64,000 bases of DNA from Plasmodiophora brassicae (GCA_036867785.1 CP145417.1:1240001-1304000); one strand, 5' to 3'. Shown: positions 20,401 through 30,905, counted from the stretch's first letter. The notes: generated by a model from the letters alone, not told the origin. Program-made: numbers and translations.

Positions 20401-22461
20401 TTAATCCCAGTTGTTCCAGTCAGTGTTGCTGAGTTCGCTAACGTCGCTCTGGTGGACGTCCCCTCTTGAGGCTTGTAGTCGCCGTCCTTTGGGTAAATGT
20501 TTACTTCCTGTGGCGCCGCCAGGGGAAGGCTGTGCTTCAACTGCATAGGGGACAAAGACGTACAAAGGATGCGGGTCGGAGGCCGCTTCCATTTGGGACG
20601 GTGATGGTGGAGATGAATTCGACACGTGCACAGAATTTGGTATGACACGTGTCCCACCCGGGATAGGTGTTGACCGGTCCCGCGTACAGACGACGATAAC
20701 GATGATGATGGCAACAAGCACACCGACGATACTAAGCATAATCGCCATGGTCGTTGCCGTGAAAAGTGGGTACGTACTTGTCGTTGGATACGACGGCGGG
20801 GACGTGTTCGGTGACAAATAAAGTGCCTCACCCAGGGAATGAGTTGACGAGGCAATCTTCAAGGCGGGTGCAGGTTTCGATGTGAACGTTTGCAAGGCAT
20901 TCTTTGCGTCTGGTGATCCTGTCGGTTGGCTGGTTGCCATCCTTCGAACCAGTGACATCCCCGTGTGCTGTGAGGAAACCTTGTACGTGCTCGGGTGTTT
21001 AGAAGCAGGAAGAGGCGAACCAGCGGCCTGCGGCTTGGACGACACTGGGGGGATTGTTGTTCTTCGCGGCGCCAGCCCCGCCACCTGCCGGCGCGATGTC
21101 TTTGGCGTCAGAGGTTTAACCGATGTGCCCGGATGAATACGGTGCGTTGTGGACGGCATCGGACAGTACGGCAGAGGTGGATAAGGGGAGCTGAGCATCA
21201 TAGGTGGAGTAGGAACGCATCTACCGACTCCCGGGTTCATTGTCAGCTTCCTAGAGACCGGTTATTGAGATGGGGATTCACATCTCGGGCACTGAACGTA
21301 CACTGTCGTGAGAAGCTTATTGTATCGGAACAAGTCACGTGGCATCATAGCAACGTAATTATTACTGAGATCCCTGAACAAGCGTGTTTAGAGCTACATG
21401 CGCTTTTTGAAACGCTAACGTACAGATATGCCAGCGAGGTAAGAACGTCAAACACATGTGCCGGTACGGTCAACAACTTGCCCTGGAAAAATGATCTGTA
21501 ACCATCAGTTAGGCATGAACTCGCGTCAATGGTAGAGGACTCCTGAAACGGCGTACACGTAGGAAAGATACGGAGTGGCTTTGAACAGGTCGCTCGGCAG
21601 CTCCGTCATGGAATTGTATCCCAGCATTCTGTGGCATGAATTAGTTTGCGCGTGGGCAAACATACTCGACATACAAGGTCTGCAGCTGTGGTAGGGAGGC
21701 AAACATGTTCGCCGATACAACAGTAAGCTGATTCCATGTCAGCTCCCTGAGCAGATGGAGTTAGAACGCGCGCTATCTCATACATTGTACAACGCGCGAT
21801 AACTACAGGCAAGTCAATGACGGGACGCCAGAGAATGTCAAGTTTGTTATGGCAGGGATCGAGTTTCCATTCAACGACCTGGGATCGGAACTCATGTGAT
21901 CGAAGGAAATCGATCAGAAAGGGATGCGCGAACGAACAATGTTGTTAACGTCGGAATGGTGGCGAAAGGCCCTGACGGTATGGACATGATCCAGTTGTTT
22001 GATAAGGTTCTGCTCCACGACGGTTACATTCTGCAAAAGTCAAGTGGGAGCAATCGACCACACAAGGTTGTCAGCGCTATCAGAGCATCGAAAGCCTGTC
22101 CAGCGACTTCGGTAATCTGGTTATTACTTAGATCCCTAATGTGTTTGATCAGCGTAATAGTGTCCGGTACAGGACGCCACATATATACACTTTCGTGATA
22201 CTCGCAACGTCCAACCCCTGAAACCAGGCCGAAGTCACTCTCCCGTTGATCCGCTGGGAAAAACCAGACAGAACACTGAAACAGCAGCAATCAGGTGTCA
22301 AAGAAACATCATTATCCGAAGACATCCTACATGGCTCCACTGGATGGGCAGGTCGACGATGTACCGTACCAGACGCAGACGTTCCCTACTACCGACATCG
22401 CCATCATGGACGCAGTAACACCGAAGGCAAACACGGACGCTCCCCATCGATGCTGCGGCAT
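20401..22461 (-). CDS. LRR single-pass membrane protein
   Basis: The start at 22461 gives a signal-peptide-like segment followed by CVWYGTSSTCP, an N-terminal cap. At least five 72-nt-type LRR exons follow; clear ones are 22135-22064 (DLSNNQITEVAGQAF) and 21878-21807 (SLNGNSIPAITNLTF), then repeats near 21760, 21630 and 21360 and a short Cys-containing cap. The last exon (about 21240-20401) encodes a Pro/Thr/Ser-rich stalk, one strong TM helix (near MAIMLSIVGVLVAIIIVIVV) and a cytoplasmic tail of about 90 residues ending DWNNWD. It looks like a cell-surface receptor or adhesion protein. The exon list is incomplete around 21900-22050, where repeat units are degenerate. The CVWY cap is shared with the LRR-7TM receptor at 44.7-48.8 kb. 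Confidence 0.68.
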
Positions 22462-22968
22462 ATGGTCTACCTCGTGTAGGCAAACGTACGATTTGTCGAT
22501 CTCGAATCGAAATATCCAGTTGAACGATATCGAAGGTATTGAGGCTCCAGGGCACCGATGGTCTGTGCGAAACATTTATTCGGGCAGCTTCGCCTGATCA
22601 TTGACGGCCGACATTACACTCGCCATGGGAAAACTAGGAAAAATGCCATTTTTGGGTGCTTGCAGCCAAACGCGCCCTAAATGCCTTTAAGCGAAGTTTC
22701 CATATCAACGTTCGTACTGAATAACGTGCGTGTATCGACATTCAACCTGAACAGGATCCTGTTACGTCGACGCCATCGCAACAGCAATACCGTCGAACGG
22801 ACCGAACGTTTGATGGACAAATCCGGCACGCGCTGCGCCACAGGCTGCTGCTCGACAACTGATCAGTGGCGATCCATCCTCTGAGCCACTATTGCAGTCC
22901 AAGCGTATTGTGCCATCCGGATCTGTGATGGGCAGGCAGCCCATAGTTGGACGGAGTGAAGGGAGGGC
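22462..22968. other. divergent promoter region
   Basis: It separates the start of the LRR membrane protein from the start of the NIPA-like gene. I see no gene in it. Confidence 0.5.
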
Positions 22969-24055
22969 ATGGCGTCGACGATGGCTGGCATCGTCATCCT
23001 CCAGCAGATGACGTCGCGTGTCGGGCTGGGAGCAAGCCCCTGGGCGCCTTGGGCGATCTTCTCTTGCGCCAGCGCCGTCATGTTCAGCATCGGATGCGTC
23101 CTGCAATCGCAGTCGCTAAAGGCGAACGCGCAGCAGGCAGTCGCCGGGCGTCGTCCCGCCCACCGCCAGCCGATGAACATGTTCGGCGTCGGCTGCGTCT
23201 CCAAATCGCTGTTCATGCAGGTTGCCATGCTCGCCTACGCTCCTGTCGCCCTGACCGCGTTGCACGCAGTCGTCGTCGTTACGATTCACACGGCGCTGGT
23301 CCCATCGTCCTCTTACGACCTCGTCGCTGCGGTCGCCGTTGCCGTCGTCTTCTTCGTTATCCTCCTAGCGGGATGGAACGATCTGCCGACATCCGTCCTG
23401 GAACCGATCGCGTTACGGCGTTCCATCATCGTGATCGCCATCTGCATGACGTTCGCGATCTTGTTCCTGACGCTGGCCCTGGATCCGACGTCAACATCTT
23501 GCGCCGGGCAGCGGCGCCTGACACGACGACGACGCGCTGTCCTGCACCGGATGCTCTGTGGCGTAGCAGTCGGCGCGCTAACCGGCGTCGGATGCGTCCT
23601 GGGCGTGACCGCCCTATCGTCCCTCGTCAACGGGTCACTCGCGCACACGCAAGTGATTGTCGCGGCACTGTCGACGATCCTGTTCATGGCGACGGCCTTA
23701 ATCGTCATGAACCACTCCATCGACCTGTACGGCGGTGCAAGCATCGTCCAGATCGGGTCCCTTGCCGGCATGTCGTCCGCACTACCAATCCACGCGATGC
23801 TGACACCATCATCATCATCCGTCCCGGCTGTCGTCCTCGCCGTCGTCCTCCTCGTCGCCACAACCGTCACGCTCGCCGCCGACAGCGTGCGCCCAGTCCC
23901 ATCCCCAACCCGTACGTTATATCCCGCGTTTCCCGCCGACGGTCTCCCTCTCACACGGTTCCGCGTTCACAGCTGTGGACGACACGCGACAACCACTGTT
24001 GAACGGTACCGATCTGTATGCCAAACCGGCACTGCCGTCGTTCAGCTACTCCTAA
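22969..24055 (+). CDS. NIPA-like (DUF803/DMT superfamily) multi-pass transporter
   Basis: Two exons, 22969-23911 and 23973-24055, joined in phase 1, give 341 residues with about nine hydrophobic helices. The N-terminal helix with ASAVMFSIGCVLQSQSLK, the YAPVALTALHAV helix and the late LYGGASIVQIGSL helix recall NIPA magnesium transporters of the drug/metabolite transporter superfamily. The usual NIPA length is 330-360 residues. The hydrophilic tail ends SFSYS. The unspliced frame would run on into a minisatellite, but the GTACGT donor at 23912 and the acceptor at 23972 restore a normal tail. The substrate is inferred from family resemblance only and the similarity is distant. Confidence 0.6.
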
Positions 24056-24089
24056 TCCATGCGCGAAACACGGGTCAATACACCAGAAG

Positions 24090-24305
24090 CGCCGCGGAAC
24101 CGCCACGGCGTCTCGAACTGCACGCGGAACCGTCGCGGCGTCTCGAACTGCAAACGGAACCTTCGCAGCGTCTCGAGCTGCAGGCGGAACCGTCACGGCG
24201 TCTCCCGAACTGCAAACGGAACCTGCGCGGCGCCTCGAACTGCAAACGGAACCGTCGCGGCGCCCCTTCGAACTGCCAACGGAACCGTCAGGGCTCCGCG
24301 AAGAG
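24090..24305 (+). repeat. minisatellite of about 30 nt, about seven copies
   Basis: Repeats of a CTGCAAACGGAACCGTCGCG-like unit lie between the NIPA-like stop and the next ATG. The unit is near 30 nt with small length changes, so frames drift. I read it as non-coding. Confidence 0.85.
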
Positions 24306-24327
24306 GTTTGCCGCAGAAAAACGGTTG

Positions 24328-24599
24328 ATGGCGGCGTGGGCGAAGGCGCTCCTCGTTATGGCCGGGACGGTCGGCGGCGGCGCGCTGGGGTTCTACTGGC
24401 AGGATCACATCATGCGCGAGCATCGCGTAACGACCACCGCGGCCGTGTTTGTCGGGCTAACCGGTAATCGGGGCGCGTCGTGTAACAGGCGGCGATGCGG
24501 CAGCGGTGGATGGAGATGATCCAGGAAGAGCGACGCGACCTGGAGCGCATCCTGCGGGATCGGCAGCAGGCGGCCGAGTCGTCGACATCACCTGAGTAG
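24328..24599 (+). CDS. small single-pass membrane protein, possibly PET117-like
   Basis: Two exons, 24328-24426 and 24489-24599, phase 0 (donor GTAACG, acceptor TAACAG), give 69 residues. A single hydrophobic helix (residues 6-23) is followed by YWQDHIMREHR and a charged helical tail with EERRDLERILRDRQQ. The short-TM-plus-basic-helix layout recalls small mitochondrial inner-membrane assembly factors such as PET117 (cytochrome oxidase), but the match is weak. An alternative donor at 24445 would keep the frame and add six residues. The Nudix gene begins only 22 bp after the stop, on the same strand. Confidence 0.5.
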
Positions 24600-24621
24600 T
24601 AAAATATGCCATTGTGCGGAA

Positions 24622-25204
24622 ATGCGACCGGAGGGGCGGTACGACGCCGATGGGTGCCGCCGGGTCGCCATGGCCGTCCCGGTCATCCGCGGCGACGACG
24701 GCCACCTGCGATTCGTGCTGACCGGCGCCCAGGACGGCCGCGAATGGATCTTCCCGAAAGGCGGGTGGGAACTGCACGAGACCGTCGAGCAGGCGGCACT
24801 TCGGTCAGGCATTCGTGCACGTCGTCTCCGTCGACCGTGCTCGCATGTGACGACGTCAGCAGGGAGGCGTACGAGGAGTGCGGCGTCGTCGGGACGGTGC
24901 GGTGCGCCCTTGGCGGCGAATTCCGGTCGGGGCCATCGAGATCCGGGCGTGTCACGCGCGTCCAGGCCTTCCTTGTCGACGTTGACAACCTGCTGGACGA
25001 CTGGCCGGAACGCAGCGTACGCGCCCGGCGACTCGTACGTTTGCCTCGGCCAGTCTCGCGACTGTCCAACGTTGTGGCATAACGCGACGGTATGCATCGC
25101 AGTGCACGGAGGCAGACGTTCGCGATGCGCTGAAGCGCACGTCGATGCTGGACCTGGTCGACAAGGCGCTCGGTGTCATATCGTCATGCGACAAGACGGA
25201 GTGA
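24622..25204 (+). CDS. Nudix hydrolase, diphosphoinositol-polyphosphate phosphohydrolase type
   Basis: Three exons (24622-24803, 24863-25016, 25103-25204) give 145 residues. The Nudix box is rebuilt exactly by the first splice: GGWELHETVEQAA from exon 1, then LR split across the intron (CTT CG|G), then EAYEECGV. All the GX5EX7REUXEEXGU positions are present. The start MRPEGRYDADGCRRVA and the WIFPKGGWE lead-in are typical of the DIPP/APS1 group (human NUDT3), which hydrolyses diphosphoinositol polyphosphates and diadenosine polyphosphates. Exon 3 supplies a C-terminal helix (VRDALKRTSMLDLVDKAL). Likely cytosolic. It sits 22 bp downstream of the small membrane-protein gene and converges with the actin-bundling gene. 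Confidence 0.88.
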
Positions 25205-25313
25205 CGTCGGAGCCCCCCATGCTCTGCTTGCGCTTCGATCCAAATGAAGACGTGTCGGCTCGTAACGGTGGTAACTGGGCTTGTGGGCCGCGAACGAATG
25301 CGCATTCTTTATT

Positions 25314-26171
25314 TCAGTTCGGGTTTTCGAACAAGGCGGCGCGGGCGAGGAGTTTCGCCCGGGACGCCTTGAGTTTATCGGCTTCGGCCTGGCGTTCCAG
25401 CTCGGCTTGCTGTGCGAGCATCGCTTCGCGCTCCTTCTCCTCCTTGATGCGCTGCGCCTCCTGGTCGACGGATCGGCCGCCCTTGACAGCGCGACGTTTG
25501 GCCGCCTCGAGCGTCAGCGAGATGCGGTTCATCTCGGTCATGTCTTCGTTCTTGACCATGTTCAACTCGGTCTGTGCCGTCATGCCCTTGACGCCGCCCT
25601 GGGCGGCCTTCTCCGTCAGCTCCTGGATCTTGGCGTCGCGCGCCTTCTGCTTGGCGACGAACTCCTCGATCGCGCGCATCAGCTCGGCGTCGACGCCGAC
25701 CGGGACCTTGAACAGCTCCTGCAACAGCATGTCGCCGACGCCGGTCAGGCCCACGCCCTCATCCGTCAGGTCGACCGTCGGTTGCGCCTGGTGCCGCTCG
25801 AAGAACGACGTCAGGACCATGACCTTGTAGTGCAGGAGAAGGTACTCGGTGAACGCGATGCGGTTGTCGTTGTTCAGGTCAATGTCCTGGAGCTCCGTCT
25901 TGCGTTGCAGGGCGGTTCGCGTGCGCCCCTGGCGCTGCAGGAACTCGGCGGCCTGAACGACGTCCAGGTCCTGGCGGTTGCACGTGTCGGCCAGGTACTG
26001 CTTGAAGTGCGAGCACAGCTGGACGACGATCTTCCACTCGTCGCCCAGCTGCATGATGAACGATTTGAGGAAGAACTGTAACTGCTCGTCGGTGTCCTTC
26101 TTGACGAGGTCGTCCAGCTGGGCGCGAAGGCCATCACGGGCGGACTGGCTCAGATCGGGGATCGGCGACAT
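25314..26171 (-). CDS. calcium-regulated actin-bundling protein, 34-kDa family
   Basis: A single exon of 285 residues. A helical N-terminal domain is followed by ALQRKTELQDIDLNNDNRI, an EF-hand whose loop DLNNDNRIAFTE has acidic or Asn ligands at 1, 3, 5 and Glu at 12. FTEYLLLHYK follows, as in the Dictyostelium 34-kDa actin bundler. The later helix with KAAQGGVKGMTAQTELNM matches that family's conserved PGVKGL segment, and the C-terminal 90 residues are Lys/Glu/Arg-rich coiled coil. Known members cross-link actin filaments and are inhibited by calcium. I chose MSPIPDLSQ at 26171; an upstream in-frame ATG would add 29 Pro-rich residues that look untranslated. Confidence 0.85.
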   Translation of the reverse strand: MSPIPDLSQSARDGLRAQLDDLVKKDTDEQLQFFLKSFIMQLGDEWKIVVQLCSHFKQYLADTCNRQDLDVVQAAEFLQRQGRTRTALQRKTELQDIDLNNDNRIAFTEYLLLHYKVMVLTSFFERHQAQPTVDLTDEGVGLTGVGDMLLQELFKVPVGVDAELMRAIEEFVAKQKARDAKIQELTEKAAQGGVKGMTAQTELNMVKNEDMTEMNRISLTLEAAKRRAVKGGRSVDQEAQRIKEEKEREAMLAQQAELERQAEADKLKASRAKLLARAALFENPN

Positions 26172-26364
26172 TGCTGGGAGGGTCGGGCGTCGGGACGGAG
26201 GTTTGAGGTGTGTGAGCCCAGGTCGACAATGCCAGCCCGTCGTCGGCGGCGGCGTCAAGCCTCAAGACGCTATTTCGGGACGGACTCTCGACAACGAATC
26301 CTATTATCGTCGGACGGCAACCGGAGCGATTTTAGTCTGGACATCGGGGGATTGCATCGGGTGC

Positions 26365-27144
26365 TCACTCGCGCGAATCGACCACCATCGTCACGGGACC
26401 GTCACTGATAGTCAGGTCAGATCTGTCACAGCGGTAGAAGCACACGACACTTAAGACGTCATTAACTTTTCGATATGGACGGTCATCATGGCGCCGAACT
26501 TGCCATCTGCGGTCAACGACACGGCGTTAGTAGCCGGACCAACCGTTTGTCGCAAAGGTAACGGAAGCGGGCACCTTGGACACGATCTTCACCGAGAGCC
26601 TCAGTGATATCGACGACGAACCGGGCGTACAGCGATTCGGCGGCAGAGGGCGGCATCGCCCGATGGAACGATGGCCGCGTCCCGTTCTTCATCGTCGCGT
26701 GAAGCGTGAACTGAGACACTGGCATCTCTCAGAGACGCATCCGCAATCAGCACGCTGACAACACGAAGGCACCTAGCAGCACAGATCCTCCGATATCGAC
26801 GACGTTACGGGCCCATGGCCTGCCATTGTCATCGGGCCACATCCGAATGCCGAGGATGGCCTTGCGCCTGCGCGGGCACCAAGGTTATTCGGCGCGCCAG
26901 CACGCATGCGGAATATGAACAGACATGGCCGGGAAATCAGCCTCGGAGTCGTGGTCGCCGATGCCGACCAGGACGCAGACGCCGCGCTCGATCGCCCCGA
27001 CAGCGTCGCCGTCCACGCTGACATGCGCCCGGTGGACGCGCTGGATCACCAGCCGCTGCGCACGCACAACCACCGTTACAGACCGGCCGGCAGCTGAGTC
27101 GGTCGGAGACCGCCGCCGCTCCTCAGGGCGCGCGCACACACCAT
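26365..27144 (-). CDS. DTD1: D-aminoacyl-tRNA deacylase (DTD1)
   Basis: Six exons rebuild a 150-residue protein that follows DTD from end to end: MRLVIQRVHRAHVSVDG, then IGGSVLLVSQFTL (split by an intron after G), NGTRPSFHRA, DGKFGAMM and NDGPVTMVVDS. SQFTL and NDGPVT are the two active-site signatures of DTD. Exons: 27144-27142 (the ATG alone), 27055-26925, 26867-26773, 26718-26575, 26506-26467, 26404-26365; introns of 54-86 nt, all GT-AG. The enzyme hydrolyses D-amino acids from mischarged tRNA, and also Gly-tRNA(Ala), in the cytosol. The start codon stands alone as a 3-nt coding exon; the alternative is a GTG-initiated read-through, which fits the family worse. Confidence 0.93.
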
Positions 27145-27204
27145 TCTCGCGAAATCGTTGGCGGGCTGTGCGGACCAGGCGACAAATCGCCGCGACTGCT
27201 CACG

Positions 27205-27365
27205 ATGGCAGCAACGCCGTGACTGCAGACGACGGCAACAACGCCGCGACTGCAGACGACGGCAACAACGCCGCGACTGCAGACGACGGCAACAACGCCG
27301 CGACTGCAGACTACCTACGGCCACAACGCCGCGACTGCAGACTACCAACGGCAACAACGCCGCGA
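27205..27365. repeat. 27-nt minisatellite
   Basis: About five copies of a GCAACAACGCCGCGACTGCAGACGACG-like unit (longer than needed to quote in full elsewhere), with one copy changed by a CTACC insertion. It lies just upstream of the DTD1 start. All frames are open because the period is a multiple of 3, so the open frames here are not evidence of a gene. Confidence 0.85.
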
Positions 27366-28135
27366 TTGCAGCCATGGCCCACTGGTCGCCGAGCGGCGGT
27401 ATTGGTACCGCACGGCAATGCCTTCAGACGGACGATAATATGCACGAGGTCCACGTCGTTCGATGGTGTACGTTGCCTCCAGAGACGTCAACGGCCGATT
27501 TACTCGCCCGCCTACGACGCACACTATCGTACGACGTGGATCTCGTGCATAGGTAGTATCGTCTGTCTGGAAGCATATTTTCTCTCTGAAAACTACATCA
27601 GCACCGTGAAGACTTTGTCATTCGTGGCGGGTGCTGCTGGATCCTGGAGTTTTGTTGTCGACCAGACGACATCTGCACTCCCACGACCCGTGGGGTTGGC
27701 TCTCCAGGTAGGCGGGATGCGCCTTGCATCGACCGTTGCGTCACCTGAGGACACTCCGTCCAGGCTTCGGCGAACCCGGGGATACCCGTGCGGAGCACGT
27801 TCTTCGAAATCGTCACACCGATTATACTGAATGCGTTCAAGTTCGTTTCGTTCCAAGACAATGGAACAGACCCTGTTCATCCGCAAGACCAGTGCCGCTT
27901 TTACGACGTCCCTGCTCGGCTCGATGACGATCACCCTTCTCCTCACAAATACGTCGATACCACGACCAGCACAATGAGTACGTGAGAAGCTCGAGGACGA
28001 CATTCATGCGAAATAGCGAATGGTCCAGGGACGACGATCCGTTGTCGCCGCAGCTGCCGTCGCCGCGACAATCTTGCTGTGGCAGTCACCACACGGGTCC
28101 TGCTCTGGCTCATGTGAAGACACATCACAGGCCTT
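27366..28135. other. no firm gene; short open frames on both strands
   Basis: Frames such as the plus-strand stretch with NAFKFVSFQDNGTDPVHP (about 27830-27880) and the minus-strand one over 27861-27598 look protein-like in places but match nothing known. This may be another decayed insertion at the edge of the fragment patchwork. Confidence 0.35.
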
Positions 28136-28390
28136 CGACGGTCAAGGAACGTCCCAAGTTGATCCAGTAGCTAACCGGGCACCAGGTCGCCGGGTACGCC
28201 ACCGGGATGGCTTTCTCGCCCGGCGGCCGCTGGCTGTGCAGCGGCGGCGGCAGCGGGCACACCTTCTGGGACTTCAAGACGACGCGCGCGCGACCTCGAG
28301 CTCATCCAGAGGAACGCAAACGACCAGATCGTCATGGACGCCCAGTGGCACCCGGTGGAGACCTCGCGCTCTGGGACGACAGAGATGAAG
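28136..28390 (+). pseudogene. fragment of PRP17/CDC40, inverted relative to the gene
   Basis: The plus strand encodes LTGHQVAGYATGMAFSPGG and GRWLCSGGGSGHTFWDFKTT, matching the last WD repeats of the PRP17 gene at 37.4-39.3 kb (FTGHQVAGYAAGMAFSPDG, GDGSGRTFFWDFKTT). It is broken by a stop before LTGHQ, loses a base pair of codons after FKTT, and ends in a scrambled copy of the terminal SRVATCSWD repeat. It has no start or end of its own. Confidence 0.85.
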
Positions 28391-28473
28391 CCGTCTGCGA
28401 CACTCACGAGCGGGGCGTCCTCTGCCGGGCACCGCTATTTGCCGACGCGCTGACTTGAAGGTTATACCTACTG

Positions 28474-30623
28474 TTAAACGGGTTTATGTGCTTGTTGACT
28501 GAGGATCAGCTGGGCAGCACCGGGTCGCGCTATGCAGCGAACGCTGCCAAAGGCGTACCGCTCGCCGTCGATGTCGCACGGCGACCGTCTAACAGGTTTC
28601 AGCTCGATTTCCGCGCAAGCCTGCAGGGACACGCCGTCTCTACGATCATAAACAGGATTAACGCGGCCAATGAGCGGAGCCCAAATGGCACCAGTGCGCA
28701 CCTCGAGACGTGCCTGCCATGTTCGACGTCAAACGCTAGCATCGCCAGCATCGCCGTCCGGGTCAGCCCGCGCCCGACGCCGAGATGTACGCACCCGTCA
28801 TCGATCTGTTGCAACACGAACAGGGGGACACGTTAGAAACATCAGGCGCACGGACGATGACGATTGTCGCCGATCACCTTGGCACCCGGAATCAGGTTCA
28901 TGTCCGGCGCCAGATGCGATAGGTTGCTGGCGACGAGCAGATTGAACGGCCCGTCGACGCTGGCCCATTGGTCCGGCGTGTCGCGACCGCGGTACCGGAT
29001 GTCGCAGGCGCACGTGTCGCCCCGGACGATCTTCTTGATGGCTTCGACAGTGAACCTGCGCAAACGTCCAGGGACGTCAGCCGGCAGGCCCGCAAGCGTA
29101 GCCGTGCGTGCGTTACCGGAGCGCCCCCATCCATCGCATCGGCTCGCTGTCGAAGTCGACATCTGTGCACGATTCGTTAGGTGGCGCGGCGTGCATCCGT
29201 AGAGACGCCCGCACGACGCACCTGCGATAAAGCCGTACGAGACGGACACGATGGAGAAGACTGGCAGACTCGAGCCACCTGATCAGCAAGGCAGGCGGCC
29301 GCCGCCGTCAGCGAGCGAAAACGTGCACACATGGTCGACGTCGGCGCACCGATTTCGTCGCACTGGACGAGGTCGACGGGGCCGTACACGCCGTTGACGA
29401 ACGCGGCGACGGCACGCAGGGCGTCGACAGGGATCCCGAATCGGACGCAGGTGACCGCGTTGCCGGAACCGGCGGGCACAATGGCCAGCGGGAACCGCAG
29501 CCAGGGGCGCCGGGCGCCGCCCGTCCTCGATTCCGCGTCACGCTGGGCCAGGCCTTGCAGGACCTCTGCGTACACGAGCGCGCCCCGTTCAGCACGTATC
29601 AGACGTCGGGTGGCACGACAGGCACGGGGGCACCATGAAGCAGGCCGTCGCCGGACACCAGCAGCAACGTGTCGAACCGGTCGCCGTCGAACGTCAGCGC
29701 AATCGACTTCGCGTCGCCGGGCCAGCTCGTCACTGAGAGCCACTGTCAGGCGACGCCCTGGACGACGTGCAGGTCAGGCACCGAACGCTTCGTCTCGTGG
29801 CGGATGCCGGCGGCGTCGAGCAGCGGGACGACGACGTGCTCAATGACGGACGCGGCGTGGCCCTTGCCGCTGACCGGGTTGCCGACGACGAGGACGCGGC
29901 GATGGCCGGGCGCGATGCCGTACTGGCACGGGACCTCATGCCGGCGACGTCGCTCGTCGTCGTCGTGGCCCGCAGGCAGGCGCGACGCGACGTCGTCGTG
30001 GCCGAGTGCTCGAGCGACATCGCCGGCCACATACCCGAACTGTTCGACGCGCGTTCGTCAGCACGCGTGTGAATCGTGGACCGGGGCCCGAATACCTGAT
30101 CGCGTTCCTGGGGCAGCGTCCCGTCAACGTCGCCGGCCAGGACCAGGTCGAGCAGGGCGTGATCGGCGCGGCCGGCCGCGTAGTGGAGCAGCGTGCCGCC
30201 GGCGGCGTCGCGCCAGGTGGACAGGTCTGTGCGGCCGGCGAGCTGTTCCACAGACAGGCGGGACGGGTCGTTCGCCTGCAGCAACGACAGGACCTCGTTG
30301 GTGACCTCCGGGTGGCCGAGGTCGACCAGGTCGTGCAGGTACGTGCTGAGCGCCAGGCGTCGATCCCGTCCTTGGCGTTGCGGTTTGGAGCAGAGCGACG
30401 GGCGAGGCCTGACGGGCGCGGGAACGCGCAGCGCCGCCGGGGCGACGGCGGCGACGCGGTCGTGCAGGGCGACAAAGTCGTCCGGGTCGATCAGCACGCA
30501 GCGCCAGCGCTTCTGGACGGCGACGACGTGCGCCCAGCGGCCGGCGACGCGGTGCGCGGCGACGAACTCGATGCCCAGGCCGCCGACGTCGTCGTCAATG
30601 TCGACCGTGACGTCGGTCGGCAT
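28474..30623 (-). CDS. PX-ankyrin-sphingosine/diacylglycerol kinase fusion
   Basis: About nine exons. N-terminus MPTDVTVDIDDD starts a PX-like domain (RRLALSTYLHDLVDLG near its end) that would bind phosphoinositides. Next come one or two ankyrin-type repeats (GGTLLHYAAGRADHALLDLV; a second, GHDDVASRL, after a splice). The lipid-kinase core begins VLVVGNPVSGKGHA; splicing CAT G|AG at about 29633 makes SGDGLLHEVLQGL, the sphingosine-kinase signature, followed by FPLAIVPAGSGNAVTC. The accessory domain contains FSIVSVSYGFIADVDF and DMNLIPGAK, then DDGCVHLGVGRGL and CDIDGERYAFGS. It should phosphorylate sphingosine, ceramide or diacylglycerol at membranes. The exon between KRS and SWPGDAKS has an ambiguous acceptor. 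Broken copies of its parts lie at 31.35-31.52 and 35.3-36.0 kb. Confidence 0.8.
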
Positions 30624-30837
30624 CAGGAGCGGGTGTGCCGCGGATGATCGCCCCCAACGCCGCAAAGGGCCGAGACGCGCGCGGCACGCCCCGGCGCCCC
30701 CCGCGGACTTTGGCGAGGCCCCCAAGCCGCAATTGTTCCGCCCCGCGGCCAGTCCCGGCGTTCGTGTGCCTGCCCGCGCGCCTCTGCAGTCAACCGTTGG
30801 TCGCGAGCGGCACACGGACATGGGCGGGCTTGATGAT

Positions 30838-30905
30838 CCTCCTCCGCGGGTCGCCCGTAATGTAGGAGGCCTCCTGGGTCGCCAGGAACTCCGTCTGCCC
30901 CTACG
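30838..30905 (-). pseudogene. possible short fragment of Rpt3 exon 1
   Basis: The minus strand reads EFLATQEASYI next to a GAGTTCCTGGCGACCCAGG core that matches 49877-49897 of the Rpt3 gene almost base for base ([10 protein letters not shown]). Homology is too short to exclude chance, but it sits inside a cluster of other gene fragments. Confidence 0.4.

Noticed and set aside
23973-24519. Reading the NIPA-like protein through the minisatellite to a 516-residue product
   Set aside because: A good GT-AG intron at 23912-23972 gives a normal-length transporter with a sensible tail; the repeats drift in length and frame.
27205-27365. CRISPR array
   Set aside because: Units are contiguous without unique spacers; a simple minisatellite in eukaryotic DNA.
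27158-27830. Gln/Arg-rich proteins from the 27-nt repeat
   Set aside because: All six frames are open through a period-27 repeat; no start context or homology.
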